Below are positions 1 through 7,082 of a DNA stretch of 8,095 nt, one piece after another. Made by a program: the position numbers and the translations under genes. The DNA is taken from NCBI GenBank assembly GCA_003486285.1, contig DNGH01000302.1, forward strand, positions 1 through 8,095, given 5' to 3'. The notes below the pieces were generated by a model. That model worked only from the letters and a program-made list of their open reading frames with translations, did not search any database and was not told the DNA's origin. The DNA comes from Actinomycetota bacterium. Lineage in GTDB: Bacteria; Actinomycetota; Acidimicrobiia; Spongiisociales; UBA11373. Positions within the stretch are counted from its first letter, which is position 1; each line of letters opens with the position of its first letter.

Positions 1-20
1 CCTGATACCTGATACCTGAT
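1..20 (+). repeat. Heptanucleotide tandem repeat, CCTGATA x 2.9
   Basis: Two full CCTGATA units and a six-base third unit run from the first base of the window, so the array may continue to the left. Read in another register the unit is TGATACC. It has the same length as, and a degenerate similarity to, the arrays at 7042-7072 and 7493-7532 (shared pattern WGWYWCC). The last unit runs into CCTGA-TC-TCAGG (15-26), a short dyad. The repeat itself is plain; its function is unknown. Confidence 0.85.
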
Positions 21-57
21 CTCAGGTCGGCCCCACGCTTAGTCGATCCGCCTCGGC

Positions 58-63
58 TACCGT
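58..63 (+). promoter_or_regulatory. Possible -10 box for a leaderless transcript
   Basis: TACCGT fits the TANNNT form of an actinobacterial -10 element and ends six bases before the ATG at 70. Initiation would therefore fall on or next to the start codon. No Shine-Dalgarno-like purine run precedes that ATG, which fits a leaderless mRNA. No convincing -35 box is visible, and TANNNT occurs often by chance. Confidence 0.3.
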
Positions 64-69
64 TCCGCC

Positions 70-381
70 ATGGAACACCTCCGTCCGTTCGAACGCCGGG
101 TGCTCGCCATGCACACCGCCGGGACTCCGATCGACGACATCGCCATCGCCTTCCGGCGCAGCGTTCCGCACATGGAGCGAGTCATCGGCTGGCTGGAGAT
201 CCCGCGCTCCGGTCCGGCGCCGCGCCGCAAGGGACGCGCCATGGAGCGCCGGGTGCTGGCATTGCGATCCGCCGGTCTGGAGTACGACGAGATCGCTCAC
301 CGGTTCCGGGCCTCGCCGGGGTTCATCCGCCGCATCGAGGGGCTGGGTCATCTCCGCAAGGCGTGGGACTTGCTCAGCTAG
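70..381 (+). CDS. Small protein with duplicated helix-turn-helix-like unit
   Basis: This 103-residue protein was not recognised as a named family. It is two copies of one unit offset by 51 residues: residues 7-45 and 58-95 share the pattern [FM]-E-R-R-V-L-A-x3-A-G-x3-D-x-I-A-x2-F-R-x-S. The spacing and the D-x-I-A step resemble the helix-turn-helix of sigma-70 region 4 or similar DNA-binding domains, so a DNA-binding role is inferred. A basic linker (residues 46-57, PRSGPAPRRKGR) joins the copies. The copies are also similar as DNA: the stretches starting at 91 and 244 match at most bases, so the duplication is visible at nucleotide level. There is no signal peptide or membrane segment. The ATG at 70 was chosen because it retains the whole first unit; no ribosome binding site is visible. 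Its TAG overlaps the stop of the convergent cyclase gene in the palindrome CTAG (378-381). It may be a small transcription regulator, but its target cannot be read from the sequence. Confidence 0.65.
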   Translation: MEHLRPFERRVLAMHTAGTPIDDIAIAFRRSVPHMERVIGWLEIPRSGPAPRRKGRAMERRVLALRSAGLEYDEIAHRFRASPGFIRRIEGLGHLRKAWDLLS

Positions 382-3300
382 AGCTGAGGCTTGGCGGCGG
401 CCATCAGCCTGGCGGCCGCCGCGGCCTCGTCGACCGCTCCGATGCGCGTGAACAATTCCGCGGCTGCGGCCAGTTCCGGGTCACCCCCGGCACCCGCCAG
501 GTCGAGCGTGGTGCGCGCCGCCTCCCAGTGGTCGCCGAGCCCGGAGAAGCGAGCCCGGGCCGCGGTCAACAGCGCCCGGCCACCCCTGAGGTCACCTGCG
601 GCGACCGAGGCGCGCCCCTCCAGGCGGTCGGCGTGCGCCTGGAGCGCCTTCAACCCGTACGCCTGGCCGGCGGCTCGGGTCTCGGCCACGGCCGCATCCA
701 CCTCGTCCCAGCTGCGACGGGCCGCGATCAAGTCGCAGCGCAGTGCCAGCCGATCGCCCTCGTGACCGATGCGCCGTGACTCCGAGGGAGCGGTCAGCCT
801 CTCCACCACATCGAAGTGTCCGCGGCGCAGATAGATCGGACCCGTCTGCTTGCACCACAAGGCGTGGGGGTGCTCCGTGAGGTGCACTAGGTCGGACGAG
901 GACCACGTCTCGGTGAGGAGGGCGAGAAGGCGATCGGCCTCCGCCGACTTGCCGCGGTACTCCGCGACCATCGCCGCGGCCGCGCAGGCGGAGGCGGCAT
1001 AGATCGGGAGATGAAGCCTGCGCTCGGCGTCGAGGAGGTCGTGGGCGCGGCGCCAGGCATCGGCCACTCCCTCCCATTCGGCGGTCTGCACCCGGGCCAC
1101 GGCCCCCCAGGACAGGGTGTGCAGGGCGACACCGGGGGCGTCGTCGACGGTGCGGCTGTAGCCCTTGTCGGCCCGATCCCGAGCCTGCTCGTAGTCGCCC
1201 AGGTCGAACGACAGCCATGCCGCCATGGCGTAGGTGTCACCGACCTCCCACGGGTCGGACACCGCCTCGACGAGTTCCAGGCGCTCCGCGACGATCGCCG
1301 CGGCCTGCTGGATGCGCCCCGTGTTGGTCGCATGGCTCATCAGCGCGTCGAGGGCCGCAGACTCGGCGTGGGGGAGGGCGAGACGCCGCGCCATCTCGCG
1401 GGCCCGCAGACCGGCGGCGTGGGCCTCATCGCGTCCCACCCCGAAATCCCCGTTGCGCGCAAACGCACTGAAGGGCAGGAACGCGATCGCGGTGAGCAGC
1501 GAGGCGAGGGCCTCCGAGTCGGCGGTGCCGGCGTGTGCCAGGCCGAGATGCAGGACCCGCATCACCTCGGCGGCCTCGGGGAGCTGGCGCATGGTTCCCG
1601 TCCACCGCAGCGGCGAGGCCACCGCGGCCGCGGCGAGGCGGGCCACCACCCCATCCTGCACTGCCCCCGCCTTGAGGTGCAGGTCCACCGCGGTGACGAA
1701 GGCCTCCCAGGCGGCGTCGCCGGCATACGCGGCCATGTGGGTGAGGCCGAGTTGCTCATGGGCCCGCCAACCCTCTCCCGGTCCGGCGGCGATGGCCAGC
1801 GCCTGGTTGGCGATCTCGCCGGCGCGTCCGAAGGCCCCGCGCTCGCGGGCACCGATCGCCGCAAACAGCAGGCGGTCGACTGCCAGCCGCCGCAGCCGTG
1901 ACACCTCGTCGTCGGTGAAGCCCTCGATCGTCTCGGCGGCGGCATGGGCGCGGGCGGTGTGATAGGCGAGGCGTTCGGCGGCCTCACGCCGCTCCGTGGG
2001 GTCGCGGCGCTCCAGCCACTCCGCCAGGGCCCCATGCATCCGGGCGAGGTCGGTGCGCGCCAGACGCCCGTAGGCGGTCTCGGAGATGAGGCTGTGCTGG
2101 AAGAGGTACTCGGTCTCGCCCTCCAGCGAGGAGCGCAGGTTGCGGCGCACCATCTGCAGCGCCTCGAGGCGGCGCAACGCCATGTCCACCTCGGCGGTCT
2201 CGAGCCCGGTGAGGTGGGCCACGGCCGATGGCCAGAAGATGCGCCCCATGATCGAGGCGGCCTGCAGGACCCGGCGCTCGCGGGGGCGGAGCAGGTCGAT
2301 CCTTGCCGAGATCACGCCCTGGATCGTGGCGGGCAACTCGGCCTCGTCGTCGTGACCGGCGTCGGTGCGACGCAGCGCCAGCTGCCGCACCAGCTCCTCC
2401 ATGAAGAACGGGTTGCCGTCGGCGCGGGCGGCCACCGCCTCGCTCTCCTCCACCGGCAGCCGAGCATCGGCGAGGAGGCGTCCGGCGAGACGGCGCGCCT
2501 GTTCGGGGTCGAGCGGGCTCACCGCCACCACGCGGGCGCGAGTCCCCTCCGCCTGCCATGCCGGCCAGCGATCGAACACCTCGGGACGGGCGGGAGTGAG
2601 CAGGAGCAGTGGGCCTTCGACCCGTCGGACCATGTGATCGAGCACCTCGAACAGGGCATCGCCCGCCCAGTGGACGTCCTCGATCATCAGCAACACCGGC
2701 CCATCGTGGGTGAGGCTGTCGAGCAGGGTGCGCCAGGCGTCGCGCAACAACTCCCGGGTACGACGCGGCGACGGGGCGCGTCCGAAGCCGAGGCCGAGCA
2801 TGGCCATCAGTGCCTCGATGGCGGCGTCGTAGTCCTCGATGGACCCCTGGGGCACCACCTGCTCCACGAGCCCGCGCGCGGTGGCGGCGTCGGTGGTGGC
2901 GGTGATCCCGGTGAGGTCGGTGAGGATCTCGGCCAGCGGCCGATACACCACGTCCTGGCCGTAGGGAAGGCACCGTCCGGTGAGGGTGGTCAGCGACGAG
3001 TCGAGGGCCGAGGCCCAGTCGACGAACTCGTGCACCAGGCGGCTCTTGCCGACCCCGGGATCGCCCATCACCACGACGTGGGCCGGCCTGCCTTCGGCGA
3101 CGACCTTGTTGAAGGTGGCGCGCAGGCTCCCGATGGCATCCTCGCGCCCGAGGAAGGGGCCCTTGACAATCATCGAGCGCCGCTCTCCGGTCCCGGCGAG
3201 ACGGAACACGTGGAGGGGCCGGGCCCGCCCCCTGACGTCGACGACTCCGAGGTCGTCGAACCGGAAGGAGGGCGCTGACCGCGCGGTCCGCTCGGACACC

Positions 3301-3926
3301 ACGATCTGATTCGGCTCGGCCACCTCCTGCAGCCGTGCCGCGACGTTGAGGACGTCACCGGCCAGGGTGCCGAGATCCAGGGCACCCGCGGTCGGGGCGA
3401 GCAGGTCCCCGGTGTTCACCCCGATACGAGCCGCCAGGGTCACGTCGAGGCGCGATCCCACCTCGCGGTTGACCGCCTCGAACCGCCGCAGGATCGCCTG
3501 GGCGGCGCGTAGGGCGCGTTCCGGGTCGTCCTCGTGCGCCGAGGGGAGCCCGAAGACCCCGAGCACGCCATCGCCGATGAAGGCGCCGACGAGACCCTCG
3601 CGCCGTTCCACCTCGAGGCGCACCGCCTCGTGCAGGGCCCCCACCACCGAGGCGAGGTTCTCCGGGTCGAGGCGCTCCGCCATCGAGGTGGATCCGACGA
3701 GATCCACATAGAGGGCTGTGATGAGACGGTGTTCGATGGGACGGACCGCGGTCGCCTGCACCGAAGTGCCGCAGTTGCCGCAGGATTCCGCGCCCGCCTG
3801 CAGTGCCGCTCCGCACTCACGGCAGCGTCCGGTGAGGGCGGTCCCGCAGGAGCGGCAGAACCGATCCTCGGCGGAAACCTCGGCGCCACAGGAGGGACAC
3901 GCTGCAGTGACCGATGACTCTGCCAC
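378..3926 (-). CDS. Zinc ribbon-class III cyclase-AAA ATPase-TPR signalling protein
   Basis: This is a 1182-residue multidomain protein, probably cytoplasmic (no signal peptide or membrane segment). Two zinc ribbons come first (C10/C13/C24/C27 and C35/C38/C49/C52). A class III adenylate/guanylate cyclase domain follows at about 65-245. Its metal-binding aspartates are D75 (YVDLVGST) and D119 (FIGD), and the transition-state residues N194 and R198 are present. The substrate-lysine position four residues before D119 is A115, so normal ATP cyclisation is doubtful. Next is a STAND/AAA_16-type ATPase with Walker A GDPGVGKS (288-295), Walker B LLMIEDVHW (412-420) and the lid motif GNPFFMEEL (504-512). 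From about 690 to the end it is Ala-rich helical sequence resembling degenerate TPRs, as in the cyclase-ATPase-TPR fusions common in actinobacteria. The GTG start at 3926 lies three bases after the sugar dehydrogenase stop, with little Shine-Dalgarno signal, which suggests translational coupling. The first zinc ribbon begins at residue 10, so a much later start is unlikely. The ligand and the signalling output are unknown. Confidence 0.93.
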   Translation of the reverse strand: MAESSVTAACPSCGAEVSAEDRFCRSCGTALTGRCRECGAALQAGAESCGNCGTSVQATAVRPIEHRLITALYVDLVGSTSMAERLDPENLASVVGALHEAVRLEVERREGLVGAFIGDGVLGVFGLPSAHEDDPERALRAAQAILRRFEAVNREVGSRLDVTLAARIGVNTGDLLAPTAGALDLGTLAGDVLNVAARLQEVAEPNQIVVSERTARSAPSFRFDDLGVVDVRGRARPLHVFRLAGTGERRSMIVKGPFLGREDAIGSLRATFNKVVAEGRPAHVVVMGDPGVGKSRLVHEFVDWASALDSSLTTLTGRCLPYGQDVVYRPLAEILTDLTGITATTDAATARGLVEQVVPQGSIEDYDAAIEALMAMLGLGFGRAPSPRRTRELLRDAWRTLLDSLTHDGPVLLMIEDVHWAGDALFEVLDHMVRRVEGPLLLLTPARPEVFDRWPAWQAEGTRARVVAVSPLDPEQARRLAGRLLADARLPVEESEAVAARADGNPFFMEELVRQLALRRTDAGHDDEAELPATIQGVISARIDLLRPRERRVLQAASIMGRIFWPSAVAHLTGLETAEVDMALRRLEALQMVRRNLRSSLEGETEYLFQHSLISETAYGRLARTDLARMHGALAEWLERRDPTERREAAERLAYHTARAHAAAETIEGFTDDEVSRLRRLAVDRLLFAAIGARERGAFGRAGEIANQALAIAAGPGEGWRAHEQLGLTHMAAYAGDAAWEAFVTAVDLHLKAGAVQDGVVARLAAAAVASPLRWTGTMRQLPEAAEVMRVLHLGLAHAGTADSEALASLLTAIAFLPFSAFARNGDFGVGRDEAHAAGLRAREMARRLALPHAESAALDALMSHATNTGRIQQAAAIVAERLELVEAVSDPWEVGDTYAMAAWLSFDLGDYEQARDRADKGYSRTVDDAPGVALHTLSWGAVARVQTAEWEGVADAWRRAHDLLDAERRLHLPIYAASACAAAAMVAEYRGKSAEADRLLALLTETWSSSDLVHLTEHPHALWCKQTGPIYLRRGHFDVVERLTAPSESRRIGHEGDRLALRCDLIAARRSWDEVDAAVAETRAAGQAYGLKALQAHADRLEGRASVAAGDLRGGRALLTAARARFSGLGDHWEAARTTLDLAGAGGDPELAAAAELFTRIGAVDEAAAAARLMAAAKPQL

Positions 3927-3929
3927 CGG

Positions 3930-5255
3930 CTACCGAACCGGAATCAGGCGGCCCAGCACGCCGCTGGAGGTGACGAAGAGGATCTCGCCATCGGCGTCGA
4001 GTCCGAACGAGGACACCTGGCCGACATTGCCCAGCTCGGTCCACTCCTTGACCTCGTCGGCCGCGCCCTCTTCCAGGCGGAAGGAGCGGATCCACCCGTT
4101 GCACCAGTCGGCGAAGAAGTAGTGCCCGATCAGCTCCGGGATCTGGGTGCCGCGATACACCAATCCTCCGGTGACGGAGCAGCCTTCGTCGTGACCGTAC
4201 TGCACCACCGGCATGGTCATCCCCGCGGTCTGGCAGCCGGTGGCGACGACCCAGCACGAGCGGCCCTCGAGCTGAGGCCATCCGAAGTTGTACCCCACGG
4301 GCTCGAGGGGGACGGCGTCGATCTCCTCCCACGAGCTCTGGCCGACGTCGCCGATGTAGATCAGGTTCTCCGGGGCATCGATGTAGAAGCGCCAGGGATT
4401 GCGGAATCCGATGGCCCACACCTCGGGGGCACCGGTCCCGTCGGCCCAGGGATTGTCGGCCGGACTGGCGTACGGGTCGCCGCTGTCCACGTCGATCCGC
4501 ATGATCACTCCTTTGCGGGTGGAGGGATCCTGGGGGTTCACGTCGAACTGGCCGTTGTCCCCGGAAGCGATGTAGAGGTAGCCATCGGGGCCGAACTGCA
4601 TCATCCCGCCGTTGTGGCGCAGGCCGTTGGGGAGGCGGTCGATCTCCATGATGCGATCTTCCGAGCCGAGGTCGGGCAGGCCGTTGGCGCCCACCTGGTA
4701 CTCGACCACGGCGGCATCGTGCTCGACGTCGGTGTAATAGATCCAGAAGCGGCGATTGGTCTCGAACTCGGGATGGAAGGCCATGCCCAGCAGGCCGAGT
4801 TCGATCCCCTTGTCGGCGTTCGACTTGTTCACGATGTCGAGGAACAGCCCCACCTCACCGGTGTCGGGATCGACGGTGCGGATGATGCCCCGCCGCTCCA
4901 GCACGTAGATTGTGTCGTCGCCGGGCGCGACGATGGCAAAGGTGGGGGAGGACAGCTGGTCGGTGATGGTCTCGACGGCGAGGGCCTGCAGCGGGTTCTC
5001 GGGGAGCGGGACCGAGGAGGTGGTCACCGCCGAGGTGTCGGTACCGGTGGTCGTGGTGGTGGTCTCTCCCGGTGCGGTGGACCCGTCCGTGGCCGCGGTC
5101 GTGGTGGTGATGCCGGGGCCTCCGGCGGTGGGCCCCGTGGCAAAGGGCTGCTGGGTGGTGAGGAACCACACCAGGGTGGCCCCGGCGAGGACGATCGCCA
5201 GCCAGTAGGGCAGATTGGCCCGGGAGAAGGCAGAAGGGCGGGCGCCGTAGGTCAC
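3930..5255 (-). CDS. PQQ-dependent sugar dehydrogenase (GSDH family), membrane-anchored
   Basis: This 441-residue protein belongs to the glucose/sorbosone dehydrogenase family, six-bladed beta-propellers that oxidise aldoses using PQQ and calcium. An N-terminal hydrophobic helix (about 16-32, after R6 and R13) would act as a signal anchor or signal peptide. A Thr-rich linker (about 49-81) separates it from the catalytic domain. Hallmarks in order are GLLGMAFHP (153-161), RHNGGMMQFGPDGYLYIASG (213-231, H214 being the likely catalytic His of the RHN motif), GFRNPWR (283-289), GDVGQSSWEEI (302-312), GYNFGWP (321-327) and SVTGGLVYRG (360-369). C334/C341 and C359/C385 could form disulfides, consistent with export. 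The frame stays open to 5459, but the GTG at 5255 places the hydrophobic helix near the N-terminus and has GGGAG 11 bases upstream, so it is preferred. It is first in an operon with the cyclase gene. No PQQ synthesis genes are in the window, and the substrate is not determined. Confidence 0.9.
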   Translation of the reverse strand: MTYGARPSAFSRANLPYWLAIVLAGATLVWFLTTQQPFATGPTAGGPGITTTTAATDGSTAPGETTTTTTGTDTSAVTTSSVPLPENPLQALAVETITDQLSSPTFAIVAPGDDTIYVLERRGIIRTVDPDTGEVGLFLDIVNKSNADKGIELGLLGMAFHPEFETNRRFWIYYTDVEHDAAVVEYQVGANGLPDLGSEDRIMEIDRLPNGLRHNGGMMQFGPDGYLYIASGDNGQFDVNPQDPSTRKGVIMRIDVDSGDPYASPADNPWADGTGAPEVWAIGFRNPWRFYIDAPENLIYIGDVGQSSWEEIDAVPLEPVGYNFGWPQLEGRSCWVVATGCQTAGMTMPVVQYGHDEGCSVTGGLVYRGTQIPELIGHYFFADWCNGWIRSFRLEEGAADEVKEWTELGNVGQVSSFGLDADGEILFVTSSGVLGRLIPVR

Positions 5256-5335
5256 AGCGGGGCATTCTCCCAGGGTTTTTCCGTGTCGGATGCGATCCCC
5301 GGGCTGGAACCGGAGCCGGGGGCCGCACCGTCTGA

Positions 5336-5379
5336 TTTGCAGTGACGGCGCCCGCACTACCTTGGCCTCTGCCGGGAGG
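5336..5379 (+). promoter_or_regulatory. Possible promoter and ribosome binding site of the LCP gene
   Basis: The 136-base gap between the divergent dehydrogenase and LCP genes (5256-5391) must hold both promoters. On the + strand TTTGCA (5336-5341) and TACCTT (5358-5363, TANNNT form) are 16 bases apart and could be -35 and -10 elements. GGGAGG (5374-5379) is a good Shine-Dalgarno sequence. It lies 6 bases before TTG 5386 and 12 before GTG 5392, so it supports a start there rather than at the in-frame ATG at 5290. The ribosome binding site is more secure than the promoter. No convincing minus-strand promoter was found. Confidence 0.35.
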
Positions 5380-5391
5380 TTGCTCTTGACG

Positions 5392-7041
5392 GTGAACGAA
5401 GGTCCCGAGGCAGATCCGGCAGCCGAGTCCGCCCCGGCAACGCCCCCGCGCGGGGCCACCGCGGTGTCCCCGGCGTTCCAGCCCTCGACCTGGCGGGCGC
5501 TGGCCGCGGTGGGTCTGTCGTTGCTCGTGCCCGGAGCGGGACATCTCCTGATCGGCCGCCGTCGGCGCGCCTACCTCTTCTTCGCCATCGACGCGGTGAT
5601 CCTGATCACGGCCGCCTGGCTGCTGTCGATCGGAACCATCGGCCTGCTCAAGCTGCTGGTCCAGCCGCGCTGGGTGCGCGCCGTCGTCGCGGCCAATGCC
5701 GTGCTGGGCCTGTTCCGGGTGGTGGCAGCCCTCGATGTCGCCCTCGTGGTGCGTCCCCGCCTCGAGCGGTACCTGGCCGTCGGCGCCACCGGAGTCTTCC
5801 TGGTCCTCCTGCTGGTGCCCCACATGTTTGTGATGACCCGGGCGCTCTCCCTGCTCGGCGTGCTGGAGGAGGTCTTCCCCTCGGAGGGGCACATCGCGGC
5901 CGCCTTCGAGCTGCGGCGCCTCGAGGTCGAGCAAGCGCGCGCCGAGGGCTCCCAGGGCCCGGTGACGAGCGGGCCGACCACGACGGCACCCGCGGTCGAT
6001 CCGGACCTGCCCGATGGCTCCGTGATCCCGCGCTTCGACGACCCGGGCGCGCCCGACCTGGAAGACATCGAATTGAATCGCGTCACGGTGCTTCTCGCCG
6101 GCGGCGATGCCGGGCCTGGCCGGGGCGGGCTGCGCACCGACACCATGATCGTGGCGTCTCTCGACATCGGCACGGGCCAGGGCGTCCTGATCACGATCTC
6201 GCGGGAACTCACCGGGTTCCCGCTGTCGAGCGCCCTCCAGGGAAACGGCAGCGTGACCTCGCGCCAGGAGTTGATCTGGGAGGCCGCGCAGGCCGCCGAG
6301 GCCGGTGGCTACACCCGGGCCACCGAACTGCTCCCCGCGGAGCGCGACCCGGCCATCTGGCTCGACCGGATCAATGCGCTGTACCCGTTCACCCGCGAAG
6401 CCGGGTACCTGTACCCCAACGATGCCCGGCCCGGCATGGCGGCACTCTCCGACAGCGTTTCCCGGGCTCTTGGGATCCACGTCGACTACTACGTCCTCGT
6501 CGACTTCGCCGGTTTCGTGGACCTGGTGGATGCGCTCGGTGGCGTGACCGTCACCTCCCGGGAGACTATGAACATCCGCATGTCACCGGCCAAGGAGGGC
6601 GAGGAGGATCTGATCCTCCACATCACTCCCGGGCGGCACACCCTCGATGGACGTTCGGCGCTGGTCTACGTGCGCAACCGCACCGATACCAGCGATGTCG
6701 TCCGCACCCGCCGGCAGCGTTGCTTCGTGCGCGAGGTCGTGGCCCAGGTGCAGGCTTCGACGATCGTGAGTCGCTTCGACCGCATCGCCGGTGCGATCCG
6801 GCGGTACGCCTTTACCAACATCCCGGTCTCGGTGCTCCCCGACCTCATCCAGGTGGTCGCCGAGCTCGACCGGAGCAACATCGCGACGATGGCGATCCAG
6901 CCGGGTTCCCTCGCCGGCACGATCAACTACCGCGGACTGCCGATCATCGACATCCCCCGCACCCAAGCCGCGGTCCGCAGCGTCATCCGCGGACTGGAGT
7001 CGGGAACCCCGACGATCGACGGCAGCGAGTGCGGCAACTGA
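5392..7041 (+). CDS. LytR-CpsA-Psr (LCP) family cell-envelope protein
   Basis: This is a 549-residue membrane protein. LCP enzymes transfer lipid-linked glycopolymers such as teichoic acids, arabinogalactan or capsule onto peptidoglycan at the outer face of the membrane. The LCP domain covers about 230-500. Visible signatures are VTVLLAGGD (231-239), R248-x-D250-T251, ISREL with R271, INALYPF (327-333), YYVLVDFAGFVDLVDALGGV (366-385) and LVYVRNR followed by RTRRQR (424-443). The conserved arginines and aspartates that bind the pyrophosphate lipid are present. About 50 residues are inserted between ISREL and INALYPF. The N-terminus is unusual: several hydrophobic helices lie between 36 and 148, with PGAGHLLIGRRRRA (47-60) resembling the PGxGHxxxGxxRRA motif of TM2-like proteins, where most LCP proteins have one helix. 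A Thr/Pro linker (193-201) follows. GTG 5392 is the chosen start; TTG 5386 has better Shine-Dalgarno spacing (6 bases) and is nearly as likely. The glycopolymer is unknown. Confidence 0.9.
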   Translation: MNEGPEADPAAESAPATPPRGATAVSPAFQPSTWRALAAVGLSLLVPGAGHLLIGRRRRAYLFFAIDAVILITAAWLLSIGTIGLLKLLVQPRWVRAVVAANAVLGLFRVVAALDVALVVRPRLERYLAVGATGVFLVLLLVPHMFVMTRALSLLGVLEEVFPSEGHIAAAFELRRLEVEQARAEGSQGPVTSGPTTTAPAVDPDLPDGSVIPRFDDPGAPDLEDIELNRVTVLLAGGDAGPGRGGLRTDTMIVASLDIGTGQGVLITISRELTGFPLSSALQGNGSVTSRQELIWEAAQAAEAGGYTRATELLPAERDPAIWLDRINALYPFTREAGYLYPNDARPGMAALSDSVSRALGIHVDYYVLVDFAGFVDLVDALGGVTVTSRETMNIRMSPAKEGEEDLILHITPGRHTLDGRSALVYVRNRTDTSDVVRTRRQRCFVREVVAQVQASTIVSRFDRIAGAIRRYAFTNIPVSVLPDLIQVVAELDRSNIATMAIQPGSLAGTINYRGLPIIDIPRTQAAVRSVIRGLESGTPTIDGSECGN

Positions 7042-7072
7042 AGTCTCCAGTCTCCAGTCTCCAGTCTCCAGT
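7042..7072 (+). repeat. Heptanucleotide tandem repeat, (AGTCTCC)4 plus partial unit
   Basis: Four perfect AGTCTCC units fill 7042-7069 and begin on the base after the LCP stop codon (TGA, 7039-7041). A degenerate fifth unit, AGTTCCC, follows at 7070-7076. A single GGTGACT at 7078-7084 (AGTCACC on the minus strand) then overlaps the stop of the convergent four-helix-bundle gene. That last heptamer is the unit of the array at 7493-7532. The 41 bases between the two stops are almost entirely heptamer-derived. There is no hairpin plus T-run, so this is not a classical intrinsic terminator. Confidence 0.92.
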
Positions 7073-7082
7073 TCCCGGGTGA

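Noticed and set aside
1944..3278. 444-codon plus-strand open frame opposite the cyclase-ATPase gene
   Set aside because: It is the antisense shadow of the ATPase domain; there is no recognisable domain and the composition is biased to Gly, His and Glu.
5030..5115. GTGGTC/GGTGGT-rich stretch as a DNA repeat element
   Set aside because: It is explained by the Thr-rich linker codons (ACC/ACG/ACA) of the sugar dehydrogenase read on the opposite strand.
4122..5345. 407-codon plus-strand open frame opposite the sugar dehydrogenase
   Set aside because: It is antisense to a gene with clear family motifs, and the translation is Gly/Val/Asp/His-rich without domain features.
5290..5391. LCP start at ATG 5290
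   Set aside because: The added residues show no domain character, while a good ribosome binding site (GGGAGG, 5374-5379) sits just before the 5386/5392 starts.
5256..5459. Longer dehydrogenase start at 5459
   Set aside because: It would place 68 residues of no family character before the signal anchor and overlap the start of the divergent LCP gene. GTG 5255 gives a normal exported N-terminus.
4855..6480. 541-codon minus-strand open frame spanning the dehydrogenase 5' end and half of the LCP gene
   Set aside because: It overlaps two well-supported genes in another frame, and its translation is low-complexity His/Arg/Gly/Gln-rich, typical of a shadow frame in G+C-rich DNA.
6999..7013. GTCGGG-AAC-CCCGAC hairpin near the end of the LCP gene as a terminator
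   Set aside because: It lies inside the coding region and has no T-run after it; such stems are frequent by chance in G+C-rich genes.
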